This document shows positions 24,711 to 33,399 of a stretch of DNA of 64,000 bases, piece by piece. The DNA is from Streptomyces violens (GTDB taxonomy: Bacteria; Actinomycetota; Actinomycetes; Streptomycetales; Streptomycetaceae). Each line of letters starts with the position of its first letter. The stretch's first letter is position 1. Under the pieces are notes generated by a model, which was not told where the DNA came from, did no database searches, and worked only from the letters and a program-made list of their open reading frames with translations. The stretch is from the NCBI RefSeq assembly GCF_000717745.1, contig NZ_JOBH01000008.1, forward strand, positions 248,001 to 312,000. The letters are read 5' to 3'. The position numbers and the translations under genes are program-made.

Positions 24711-24748
24711 CTCGACGCAAAGAGACCCGTACTCGACGCAAAGAGACC
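24711..24748. repeat. 17-base direct repeat, two copies, period 21
   Basis: CTCGACGCAAAGAGACC occurs at 24711-24727 and 24732-24748, downstream of the SUKH-like gene on the minus strand. It has no evident function. Confidence 0.8.
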
Positions 24749-24778
24749 GGTAAAGGTCCGAGACCGATCGGCGACAAG

Positions 24779-24826
24779 TCACCGGAGCCATCTCTCCGGA
24801 AGCGTCACCAGAGCCATCTCTCCAGG
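24779..24826. repeat. imperfect duplication of the SUKH-like gene's 3' end
   Basis: GTCACCRGAGCCATCTCTCC (R = A or G) occurs at 24779 and again at 24804. The second copy contains the stop codon and last codons of the minus-strand gene. Confidence 0.75.
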
Positions 24827-25347
24827 AACTCCACCCAGATGTAGCCCACGAACCCGTCGAAGGCCGGCGGATCGATGGCCTTCAGCTGTACCGCCAGCCG
24901 CCCCAGCTCGGCCACCGCGGCGCCTTCGTCACCGTTCGGGTCGTTCAGGACCGCCGACCGGCTCACATGCAGCCCGTAGTGGTGCAGCGTGCGCAGCCAC
25001 AGCTCGATCGAGGAGTTGGCGAACCACGCCTCGCCGTCCGGCAGTACGTAGTACACCGCGCCGGAGTCGGGATCGACGCCGAACGCCCAGGTCAGCGCGG
25101 ACGAGCGACTGCCGTGCGTGTTCTGCGTCAGCCGGTACAGGAGCCGGCCGTCGCGGGTGCGCAGCTGCGGTTCGGGCTCGTCCTGGAAGCACGCCGTGCC
25201 GATGAGGTTGTCCACCACCGGTATCCCGGTGGTCACCAGTAACGCCTTCTGACGGTCCGGGATCCGCCACTTCGCCACGGCGTCCGGATCGGCCCGGACG
25301 ACCTGTCCGGCACCGGCCCACGCCACCAGCTCTTCATATTTCGGCAC
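24805..25347 (-). CDS. SUKH-like immunity protein (SUKH-4 type), stand-alone
   Basis: A protein of about 180 residues that resembles the SUKH-4 branch of the SMI1/KNR4-like immunity superfamily. The pattern includes WRIPDRQKALLVTTGIP in the first third, a central VYYVLPDGEAWFANSSIELW typical of the SUKH core strands, and the ending AIDPPAFDGFVGYIWVEFLE. SUKH proteins neutralise toxins of contact-dependent or polymorphic systems, or act as genome-protecting inhibitors. No toxin gene is next to it. The GTG at 25347 follows GGAGGGG. A TTA leucine codon sits at codon 36 (25240-25242), so translation probably depends on the bldA tRNA. Confidence 0.7.
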   Translation of the reverse strand: MPKYEELVAWAGAGQVVRADPDAVAKWRIPDRQKALLVTTGIPVVDNLIGTACFQDEPEPQLRTRDGRLLYRLTQNTHGSRSSALTWAFGVDPDSGAVYYVLPDGEAWFANSSIELWLRTLHHYGLHVSRSAVLNDPNGDEGAAVAELGRLAVQLKAIDPPAFDGFVGYIWVEFLERWLW

Positions 25348-25469
25348 AGGAGCCCCTCCCCCCACGGCTGATCGCACGCGGCGGGACTCTACCGGGAACA
25401 ACCGTCCGGCGAGTCGGACATCTGACCACGCGGCGCGGCGCGAAGGAGCAGACAGGGGCGGGAAAGAGA

Positions 25470-25489
25470 ATTGAACGGTCGTTAAATTT
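25470..25489 (-). promoter_or_regulatory. candidate TetR site 3, upstream of the SUKH-like gene
   Basis: The minus strand reads TTTAACGACCGTTCAAT, which fits TTAACG-N2-CGTTC exactly. It lies about 120 bases upstream of the SUKH-like start and 48 bases beyond the TetR stop. Confidence 0.4.
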
Positions 25490-25490
25490 C

Positions 25491-25510
25491 GGTGTCCGAA
25501 GGTGTCCGAA
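25491..25510. repeat. tandem decamer GGTGTCCGAA, two copies
   Basis: Two exact copies lie head to tail between the TetR stop and candidate TetR site 3. Confidence 0.8.
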
Positions 25511-25537
25511 TCCCGGCCGGGCACCCGCCGCCACGGG

Positions 25538-26152
25538 TCAGCCGGACCGGCGCGGAAGGCTGCCGGCCGGCCGGTACTCGACCAGTACGAGAGCCAACTC
25601 GACGTAGCGCTCGGCCAGTTCACCGACGCCCACATCGCCGCCCGCGCGGTACCACTGCGCCACCGCGTTGCACATCGCGATCACGCCGCGCCGGGCGTCC
25701 TCCGGATGCGGCGTACGGAACACGCCCTGCGCCACGCCCCCGTCGACCACTTCGTGGAACAGCCGCGAGCCGTCGTACTGCCGCTGCCGTGTCTCCTTCA
25801 GCCGACCTTCGGAGAGGTGGCGGCACTCTGTCAGCAGCAGGCTGCTCTCCAGCCGGCGCTCGGCGCGGTACCGGACGGTAGCCCGCACCAGGGCGGCCAG
25901 CCGCTCCCCCGCGTCCGTCCCGGCCCGCGCCAGCTCCGCCTCGCAGGAGGCGAAGTACTGGGCGCTGCTCTCGTCCAGCAGGGCGTGCAGCAGCTCCTGC
26001 TTGCCGGCGTAGTAGTGGTACATCGCGGAGAGGCTGACCTGCGCCCGCCGCGCGATGCCGCGGATGGACGCGGCGCCGTAGCCGCGCTCGGCGAACTCGT
26101 GCCGGGCGGCATCGAGGATGGCCTGCTGGCCCGCGGGCCGCTCCGCACTCAC
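25538..26152 (-). CDS. TetR family regulator, FadR/acyl-CoA type candidate
   Basis: A 204-residue repressor. The helix-turn-helix covers residues about 10-55 (AILDAARHEFAERGYGAASI, then ARRAQVSLSAMYHYYAGKQE). The C-terminal domain (ATVRYRAERRLESSLLL onward) is the TetR_C type found in regulators of fatty-acid and aromatic acyl-CoA degradation. The GTG at 26152 follows GAGGA. Four similar palindromic sites lie upstream of this gene (26169), the SUKH-like gene, the MBL-fold gene and the acyl-CoA ligase. It is the only TetR in the neighbourhood, so it is the best candidate to bind them. Confidence 0.85.
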   Translation of the reverse strand: MSAERPAGQQAILDAARHEFAERGYGAASIRGIARRAQVSLSAMYHYYAGKQELLHALLDESSAQYFASCEAELARAGTDAGERLAALVRATVRYRAERRLESSLLLTECRHLSEGRLKETRQRQYDGSRLFHEVVDGGVAQGVFRTPHPEDARRGVIAMCNAVAQWYRAGGDVGVGELAERYVELALVLVEYRPAGSLPRRSG

Positions 26153-26168
26153 CTGAGTCCTCCCCTGT

Positions 26169-26203
26169 ACTGAACGAACGTTGGCTCAGTGTACGCAGCG
26201 TAC
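26169..26203. promoter_or_regulatory. candidate TetR site 4 and an adjoining odd palindrome
   Basis: ACTGAACGAACGTTGG (26169-26184) is the reverse complement of a site fitting AACG-N2-CGTTC. It is followed by GTACGC-A-GCGTAC (26191-26203), a perfect inverted repeat around one base. Both lie just upstream of the TetR start, so either could be autoregulatory. Confidence 0.4.
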
Positions 26204-26208
26204 GCACG

Positions 26209-26246
26209 ACGGAGCGCCGCCCGGACGGATCCGGACGGCGCTCCGT
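26209..26246 (-). terminator. terminator of the gcl-hyi-glxR group
   Basis: An 11-base perfect stem (26209-26219 with 26236-26246) encloses a second five-base stem (26221-26225 with 26230-26234). It lies 46 bases downstream of the glxR stop on the minus strand. Confidence 0.75.
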
Positions 26247-26291
26247 AGTCAGCTCGTCAGGTGACAGCCCTCAGGTGACTGTCCTCAGACG

Positions 26292-27191
26292 TCAGTCCTT
26301 GACCGGCTGGCCCGACAGGCGCTCGACGCCGCGCAGCAGGGCCGAGTGGTCCAGGCCGCCGTCGCCCTGGGCGCGGAGCGAGGCCACCAGGTTGGCGACC
26401 ACGGAGCCCACGGGAAGGGCCGCGCCCACCGTGCGGGCGGCGTCGGTGACGATGCCCATGTCCTTGTGGTGCAGGTCGATGCGGAAGCCGGGCTTGAAGT
26501 CGCGGTTCTTGAAGTTGTCCTTCTTGCGGCTCAGCACGGTGGAGCCGGCCAGGCCGCCGTTGAGGACGTCCAGGGCCGCGGCGAGGTCGACGCCGGACTT
26601 CTCCAGGAAGACCACGGCCTCGGCGCACGCCTGGATGTTGACGGCGACGATGAGCTGGTTGGCGGCCTTGACCGTCTGGCCGGAGCCGTGCGGGCCGCAG
26701 AGCACGATGGTCTTGCCGAGGGCGTCGAAGAGCGGCTTGGCCTCGTCGAAGTCGGCCTGGTCACCGCCGACCATGATGGAGAGCACAGCCTCGATGGCGC
26801 CGGCCTCGCCGCCGGAGACCGGGGCGTCCAGGACGCGGATGCCCTTCTCGGCGGCGTTCTTGGCCAGGTCGATGGAGGTCTGCGGGGTGATCGAGGACAT
26901 GTCGATCAGCAGCGCGCCGGACTTGGCGTTCTCCAGGATGCCGTCGGGGCCGTAGGCGATGGCCTCGACCTGCGGGGAGGCCGGGACCATGGTGACCACG
27001 ACGTCGGCGTCGCGGACGGCCTCGGCGATGCTCGCGGCCGCGGTGCCGCCGGCCTTGGCCAGCCGGTCGAGCTTGTCCTGCTCAAGGGTGAAGCCGGTGA
27101 CGGAGTAGCCGGCCTTGATCAGGTTCTCCGCCATCGGGGAGCCCATGATGCCCAGGCCGATCCACGCGATCTTGGGGAGGTTGCTGCTCAT
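26292..27191 (-). CDS. glxR: 2-hydroxy-3-oxopropionate (tartronate semialdehyde) reductase
   Basis: A 299-residue NAD(P)H-dependent reductase of the beta-hydroxyacid dehydrogenase family. It reduces tartronate semialdehyde to D-glycerate, the last step of the glyoxylate-carboligase route. The Rossmann nucleotide site is IGLGIMGSPMAENLIKAG. The substrate-binding signature is DAPVSGGEAGA, and the catalytic lysine lies in GSGQTVKAANQLIV. The C-terminal DFKPGFRIDLHHKDMGI segment is typical of GlxR/GarR. It is the last gene of the gcl-hyi-glxR group. TTTCC-N3-GGAAA lies just upstream of its start (27206-27218), so it may also have its own regulated promoter. Confidence 0.94.
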   Translation of the reverse strand: MSSNLPKIAWIGLGIMGSPMAENLIKAGYSVTGFTLEQDKLDRLAKAGGTAAASIAEAVRDADVVVTMVPASPQVEAIAYGPDGILENAKSGALLIDMSSITPQTSIDLAKNAAEKGIRVLDAPVSGGEAGAIEAVLSIMVGGDQADFDEAKPLFDALGKTIVLCGPHGSGQTVKAANQLIVAVNIQACAEAVVFLEKSGVDLAAALDVLNGGLAGSTVLSRKKDNFKNRDFKPGFRIDLHHKDMGIVTDAARTVGAALPVGSVVANLVASLRAQGDGGLDHSALLRGVERLSGQPVKD

Positions 27192-27282
27192 GGAGAGTGT
27201 GATCCTTTCCAGGGGAAAATGGGGACGGTTCCAGGGGTAATGAGGAAGGTCAGCCGGTCAGCCGCCGTAGAGACATCGGCGG

Positions 27283-28107
27283 TCAGGCGCTGTAGAGCCA
27301 GCCGAACGCCTGCGAGCTGGGGCGGTCGCCGGGCTTGTACTCCAGGCCGACCCAGCCGTCGTAACCGGCCTTCTTCAGGCGACCGAGCAGGTCCGCCAGC
27401 GGCAGGTCGCCGGTGCCGGGCGCGCCGCGTCCGGGGTTGTCGGCGATCTGCACGTGCCCGGTCTTGTCCGCGTAGGCGTCGATGACCTCGTTGAGGTCCT
27501 CGCCGTTCATGGACAGGTGGTACAGGTCCATCAGGAACTTGGCGTTGCCGAGGCCGGTGGCGTCGTTGACCTTGTCGACGATCTCGATGGCCTTCGGTGC
27601 CGAGACGATCGGGCAGAGCGGCGACTCGGGGGCGTTCAGCGCCTCGATCAGCAGCGTCGCGCCGACGCGGTCGGCCGCGCGGGCGGCGAGTACCAGGTTC
27701 TCCAGCGCCAGGGTGTCCTGGACCTGGGGGTCCACGCCGTCGACGCGGTTGCCGTAGAGCGCGTTGAGGGCCTTGCAGCCGAGCGACTGGGCGAAGTCGG
27801 CGGCGACGTCGATGTTGGCGCGGAACTTGTCGGACTCCTCGCCCGGGATGGACAGGGCGCCGCGGTCGGGCCCGGGCAGCTGTCCGGCGTAGAAGTTCAG
27901 GCCGACCAGCTGGGTGCCGGCGTCCTGCAGCGCGTGCCGCAGCGCGTCCAGTTCGGACTGCTCGGGCACGGGCGCGTCGATCCACGGCCACCACAGCTCG
28001 ACCTCGGTGAAGCCGGCGGCGGCTGCCGCCGCGGGCCGCTCCAGCAGCGGCAGTTCGGTGAAGAGGATCGACAGGTTGACGTCGAAACGGGAGTCGGTGA
28101 AGCCCAT
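27283..28107 (-). CDS. hyi: hydroxypyruvate isomerase (TIM-barrel)
   Basis: A 274-residue sugar-isomerase-like TIM barrel. Between gcl and glxR it is expected to interconvert hydroxypyruvate and tartronate semialdehyde. Visible landmarks are FDVNLSILFTELPLLERPAA at the start, TEVELWWPW, VGLNFYAGQLPGPDRG, metal-site residues in LLIEALN and FLMDLYHLS, and HVQIADNPGRGAPGTG, which is highly typical of Hyi. It lies 91 bases upstream of glxR. A hairpin and a fourfold repeat separate it from gcl, so its dose relative to gcl may be set there. Confidence 0.93.
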   Translation of the reverse strand: MGFTDSRFDVNLSILFTELPLLERPAAAAAAGFTEVELWWPWIDAPVPEQSELDALRHALQDAGTQLVGLNFYAGQLPGPDRGALSIPGEESDKFRANIDVAADFAQSLGCKALNALYGNRVDGVDPQVQDTLALENLVLAARAADRVGATLLIEALNAPESPLCPIVSAPKAIEIVDKVNDATGLGNAKFLMDLYHLSMNGEDLNEVIDAYADKTGHVQIADNPGRGAPGTGDLPLADLLGRLKKAGYDGWVGLEYKPGDRPSSQAFGWLYSA

Positions 28108-28151
28108 GAGGGGTGGTCTTCCTTCCGGTGCGGACGGCTGGGGGTGGGGGC

Positions 28152-28185
28152 GGGCCTCCCGCGTACGGGTGCAGGCGGGAGGCCC
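28152..28185 (-). terminator. intercistronic hairpin between gcl and hyi
   Basis: An 11-base perfect stem (28152-28162 with 28175-28185) and 12-base loop lies in the 128-base gap. It could end part of the gcl transcription before hyi, or protect a processed 3' end. Confidence 0.6.
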
Positions 28186-28189
28186 GTCG

Positions 28190-28235
28190 GCGTCAGCTCT
28201 TCAGCGTCAGCTCTTCGCGTCAGCTCTTGAGCGCG

Positions 28236-28244
<9 letters not shown>
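28190..28244. repeat. four copies of GCGTCAGCTCTT spanning the gcl stop
   Basis: Copies start at 28190, 28204, 28217 and 28233. The last contains the gcl stop, and each copy carries the same AAGAGCTGA on the minus strand, so the gcl terminus has been copied three extra times. Confidence 0.85.
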
Positions 28245-30023
<1,779 letters not shown>

Positions 30024-30091
30024 CGAGTACTCCTGCGTCGTCGGCCTGTCAGGACACGGACACGTTCCGGCGCGAGGCCCGGAACTCTCCG

Positions 30092-30108
30092 TTTCCGCAT
30101 CTTGGAAA
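30092..30108. promoter_or_regulatory. candidate operator upstream of gcl (TTTCC-N7-GGAAA)
   Basis: A perfect five-base inverted repeat lies in the AT-rich gcl promoter about 70 bases from the start. Similar arms with a three-base spacer occur before glxR (27206-27218). In Streptomyces coelicolor gcl-type genes are known to be controlled by AllR (IclR family). Whether AllR or the local GntR binds here cannot be read from the sequence. Confidence 0.35.
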
Positions 30109-30294
30109 AGTTGTTTTGCTTTATGGAAGACGAAAGTAGAGCGAGACGCGGCAGCCGTCAAGACCGGTTTCGGGCCCCGGACAGGGCTTGCACTGGCCGT
30201 ACGTACAGCTGCTCCCTCCCCGGACCACCGAGGAGGGCGCAGTCGACTGTGCGAACGGGAGAGGTCTGACAACTGGACGGCGGCTGCCGTCAGG

Positions 30295-30515
30295 GCGCCC
30301 GGGCAGCCCTGCGTCCGTACAGATCCGGTCGACCAGCAGCTCGGGGAAGGTGCCGGCGGTCTCCAGCACCACCCGCGCGTTGACCTCGGGGTGCTCCGGG
30401 TAGCCGAGGTAGCAGCCGCGGGCGTCGGCCACGAGCGCGCCACGCGCACGGCGTCGATGTTCCCGGCGACGGTGGTCACCGCTCTGAGGTCCACGCCGGG
30501 CGTGCGGGCGGCCTT
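30295..30515 (-). pseudogene. possible decayed coding remnant
   Basis: The minus strand codes [19 protein letters not shown], which resembles the N-terminal region of nucleoside hydrolases. It then needs a frameshift near 30440 to continue into [19 protein letters not shown] and [15 protein letters not shown], which I do not recognise. No single frame covers both parts and there is no start signal. It may be a fragment left after a deletion. Confidence is low. Confidence 0.25.
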
Positions 30516-30693
30516 TCGATCGAGCGCGACGCATTGTTGTCTGACATCTTGGCGTCGGCGCCAGGAGGCCAGCCGCGCACCAAAGCCCTGACAAGGGTCC
30601 GCGATCTCCGAACGACGCCCTCAAGCGCCTTGACCAGCACCGCAAGGCGCGGCACGCTGGGCCTCACACACCCACCAAGAGGTAAGACAACTC

Positions 30694-31449
30694 ATGACTC
30701 CGCCGGTGACGCGCCGCCGTCAGCCCCGCGTCGAGCTGTACGAACGCATCGTCGCGGCCATCCACGACGGCACCTTCCCGCCCGGCTCGAACCTCCCCTC
30801 GGAACCCGAGCTCGCCGCCCGTTTGGGAGTGAGTCGCCCGGCCCTGCGCGAGGTGCTGATCCTGCTCCAGGAGGACGGCGTGATCACCCGGCGGCACGGC
30901 GTCGGCAGCCGGGTCAACCAGCCGCCGCCCGCCCGCGGCTTCGAGCGTCTGGCACCCATCGAGTCGCTGCTCGGAGAGGGCCGGATCGCCTGCCGCCGGC
31001 GCGTCGCCGAGCAGGCCGAGCCCACCGACTTCTCCGGCTACCACCTGCGACTGCCGCCCTCCAGCCGCGCCTGGTTCTGGGAGACCCTCATCGAGGTCGA
31101 CGGGGTCCCCGTCTGTTTCGCGCACGAATGGGCCGCCGAGGACACCACCCTCGCGGCCCTGTCCCCCACCCTCCCCGCGGCCCTCGCCGCGCCGCCCCCG
31201 GAGGACGGGCCGACGACCACCATGCTCGCGCGGCTGCTGGCCACGCTCGGCGACCACCCCCTCATCGCCCGCAGCTCGACCGGCGCCACGACGCTGGGCA
31301 AGGTACGCGGCGAGGCCATGGCCCGCCCCGCCGAAACCCCCGCCGTCCTGGTCACCCAGACCGTGCTGGCCGCCGGGCACCCCCTGCTCACCGCGAAGTA
31401 CCTCCTCCCGGTGGGCGCGCCACTGCTCCGGACGACGCACAGGACCTGA
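30694..31449 (+). CDS. GntR family regulator, HutC/UTRA type
   Basis: A 251-residue regulator divergent from gcl. The N-terminal winged helix (residues about 10-75) contains the GntR signature LPSEPELAARLGVSRPALRE and ITRRHGVGSRV. The C-terminal UTRA ligand domain runs from LAPIESLLGEG to TAKYLLPVGAPLL. UTRA domains bind small molecules such as sugar phosphates, histidine derivatives or carboxylates. Its position suggests control of the glyoxylate genes, with an allantoin- or glyoxylate-derived ligand, but this is inference. The ATG at 30694 has GAGG upstream at somewhat long spacing. Confidence 0.88.
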   Translation: MTPPVTRRRQPRVELYERIVAAIHDGTFPPGSNLPSEPELAARLGVSRPALREVLILLQEDGVITRRHGVGSRVNQPPPARGFERLAPIESLLGEGRIACRRRVAEQAEPTDFSGYHLRLPPSSRAWFWETLIEVDGVPVCFAHEWAAEDTTLAALSPTLPAALAAPPPEDGPTTTMLARLLATLGDHPLIARSSTGATTLGKVRGEAMARPAETPAVLVTQTVLAAGHPLLTAKYLLPVGAPLLRTTHRT

Positions 31450-31532
31450 GAGCGGCATACCGGCTGTGAGTGGTTGCGGTACAGGATGCAGCGCTGAACC
31501 GCTCCAGCACGCACTCGTCCACATCAATCCGA

Positions 31533-31561
31533 TTGAGGCCTGACGGTCCCTCTTGTTATCG
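31533..31561 (+). promoter_or_regulatory. candidate promoter of the leader-ABC-F transcript
   Basis: TTGAGG (31533-31538) and TTATCG (31556-31561) are 17 bases apart. Transcription from here would start only a few bases before the leader ATG at 31571, so the leader might be translated with almost no untranslated region. Confidence 0.35.
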
Positions 31562-31570
31562 TCTGACGCA

Positions 31571-31594
31571 TGGCTTTCCTCTTCTTCGTCTGAG
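31571..31594 (+). CDS. seven-residue leader peptide (MAFLFFV) of the ABC-F gene
   Basis: A short ORF, ATG to TGA, encodes MAFLFFV 67 bases upstream of the ABC-F start. Short hydrophobic leaders of this kind are known to control resistance genes of this class through drug-stalled ribosomes. Bases 31571-31580, which include the leader start codon, are complementary to 31651-31660, which include the ABC-F ribosome-binding site (nine Watson-Crick pairs and one G-U). The leader region can therefore hide that site. The ORF itself is seen directly; its translation and role are inferred. Confidence 0.6.
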
Positions 31595-31660
31595 TCCGGG
31601 CACGGCCGATGCCGCCGTTTCTGCTGCCCGTGGACCCTTCGCATGCCCAGGGAAAGTCAT

Positions 31661-33313
31661 ATGCGCGATCGCGCCCATACCGCCATGCCCACCGCCACCC
31701 CCGTTTCCGTGGCACAGCTGTCCGTCAAGGACGTCACCAAGTCCTATGGCACCCGGACCGTCCTCGACCAGGTCTCCTTCACCGTCCGTCCGGGCGAGAA
31801 GGCCGCCGTCATCGGTGAGAACGGCTCCGGCAAGTCCACCCTGCTGCGGCTGCTCGCCGCGGCCGAGGCGCCGGACACCGGGGAGATCACCGTCAGCTTC
31901 CCCGGCGGTACCGGCCATCTCACCCAGACCCTCGACCTCGATCCGGACTGCACCGTGCAGGACGCCGTCGATCTCGCCCTCTCCGAACTGCGCGACATGG
32001 AGCGTCAGTTGCGGGTGGCGGAGGAGTCCCTCGGCGAGGCGACGGACGAGGATCTCGCCGCGTACGGCGAACTGCTGATCGCATACGAGGACCGCGGCGG
32101 ATACGAGGCGGACTCCCGCGTGGATGCCGCGATGCACGGGCTCGGGCTCGCCCGGATCACCCGCGACCGCCTGCTCGGCTCGCTGTCCGGCGGCGAGCAG
32201 TCGCGGCTCGCGCTCGCCTGCGTCCTGGCCGCCGCCCCCGAACTGCTGCTCCTCGACGAACCGACGAACCACCTCGACGCGGCGGCCGTGCGCTGGCTGG
32301 AGGAGTACCTGCGCGCACACCGCGGCACCGTCGTCGCGGTCACCCACGACCGCGGCTTCCTGGAGCGCATCGCCACCACGATCCTCGAGGTCGACCGGGA
32401 TGCGCGCACGGTGCTCCGGTACGGCGACGGCTGGGCCGGCTACCGCGCCGCGAAGGCCGCCGCCCGCCGCGCCGCGGAGCAGCGTCATGCGGACTGGGTC
32501 GAGGAGGTGGCCCGCATGGAAGAGCTGCTGGAGGCCGCGGGGAGGCGGCTTGCCACCACCGGCCGCGACCCGAAACAGGGCTTCGGCAAGCACCGCCGCT
32601 CGCACGAGGCGAAGCTCGGCGGGCAGGTGCGGTCCGTCCGGGAGCGGTTGGCCCAGCTGCGGCGCGCCCCCGTGGCGGAGCCTCCGGCACCGCTCCGCTT
32701 CACGACGGCGCTGTCGGCGGCGGACGGCCCCGCCCAGGGCCCGCTCGCCGAGTTCGACGGCGTACGGGTCGGCGAGCGGCTGCGTCTGGACGGGCTCCTC
32801 GCGATCGCGCCCGGACAGCGGCTGCTGGTCACGGGCGAGAACGGCGCGGGCAAGACGACGCTCCTGCGCGTCCTGGCCGGCGATCTGGAGCCGGACGCAG
32901 GCACGGCACGCCGCCCCGCCCGGATCGGCTACCTCGCGCAGGAACTGCCCGCGCACTCCACGCGGCTCCCGCTGCTCGCCGCGTTCGCGGCCGGGCGGCC
33001 CGGACTTCCGGACGAGTACGCCGAACAGCTCCTGGCACTGGGCCTGTTCAGCGAGGAGGACCTGCACGTCCCGGTCGCCGCCCTGTCCGCGGGACAGCAG
33101 CGGCGGCTGCAGATCGCCCGGCTGGTGACCCGGCCCGCGGACCTCCTCGTCCTCGACGAACCGACCAACCACCTCGCGCTCGACCTGGCCGAGGACCTTC
33201 GGGCGGCGCTCGCGACGTACCCAGGGGCGGTGGTCATGGTGTCGCACGACCACAGCTTCCACGAGGGCTTCGAGGGGGAACGGCTGGAGCTGCGTGCCGG
33301 CCGCAGGTGCTGA
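31661..33313 (+). CDS. ABC-F family ATPase, probable ribosome-protection antibiotic resistance protein
   Basis: A 550-residue protein with two ABC ATPase domains and no membrane segment. The first Walker A is GENGSGKST, with the LSGGEQSRLALA signature and LLLLDEPTNHLD. The second Walker A is GENGAGKTT, with LSAGQQRRLQIA and LLVLDEPTNHL. The linker between them (residues about 240-340) is rich in Arg, Ala and Glu and would reach the peptidyl-transferase centre. ABC-F resistance proteins push macrolides, lincosamides or streptogramins off the ribosome. The ATG at 31661 follows AGGGAAAG, a site that the leader can mask. A phosphotransferase gene follows without an intervening terminator. Confidence 0.88.
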   Translation: MRDRAHTAMPTATPVSVAQLSVKDVTKSYGTRTVLDQVSFTVRPGEKAAVIGENGSGKSTLLRLLAAAEAPDTGEITVSFPGGTGHLTQTLDLDPDCTVQDAVDLALSELRDMERQLRVAEESLGEATDEDLAAYGELLIAYEDRGGYEADSRVDAAMHGLGLARITRDRLLGSLSGGEQSRLALACVLAAAPELLLLDEPTNHLDAAAVRWLEEYLRAHRGTVVAVTHDRGFLERIATTILEVDRDARTVLRYGDGWAGYRAAKAAARRAAEQRHADWVEEVARMEELLEAAGRRLATTGRDPKQGFGKHRRSHEAKLGGQVRSVRERLAQLRRAPVAEPPAPLRFTTALSAADGPAQGPLAEFDGVRVGERLRLDGLLAIAPGQRLLVTGENGAGKTTLLRVLAGDLEPDAGTARRPARIGYLAQELPAHSTRLPLLAAFAAGRPGLPDEYAEQLLALGLFSEEDLHVPVAALSAGQQRRLQIARLVTRPADLLVLDEPTNHLALDLAEDLRAALATYPGAVVMVSHDHSFHEGFEGERLELRAGRRC

Positions 33314-33399
33314 CCCCGTCGGATCCGCCGCCGCGAACGGCCCATGCGCCCTTCCCCGACCCGCCCCACAGCCAAGAATTCCACCGAAACGATGGAGCC

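Larger units (their letters stand above)
30024..30693. other. long divergent promoter region between gcl and the GntR gene
   Basis: This stretch of 670 bases holds the gcl promoter on the left, a possible decayed coding segment in the middle (30295-30515, minus strand), and the GntR promoter on the right. TGTCTGACA (30538-30546, perfect around one base) resembles half of a HutC-type GntR operator. Confidence 0.6.
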
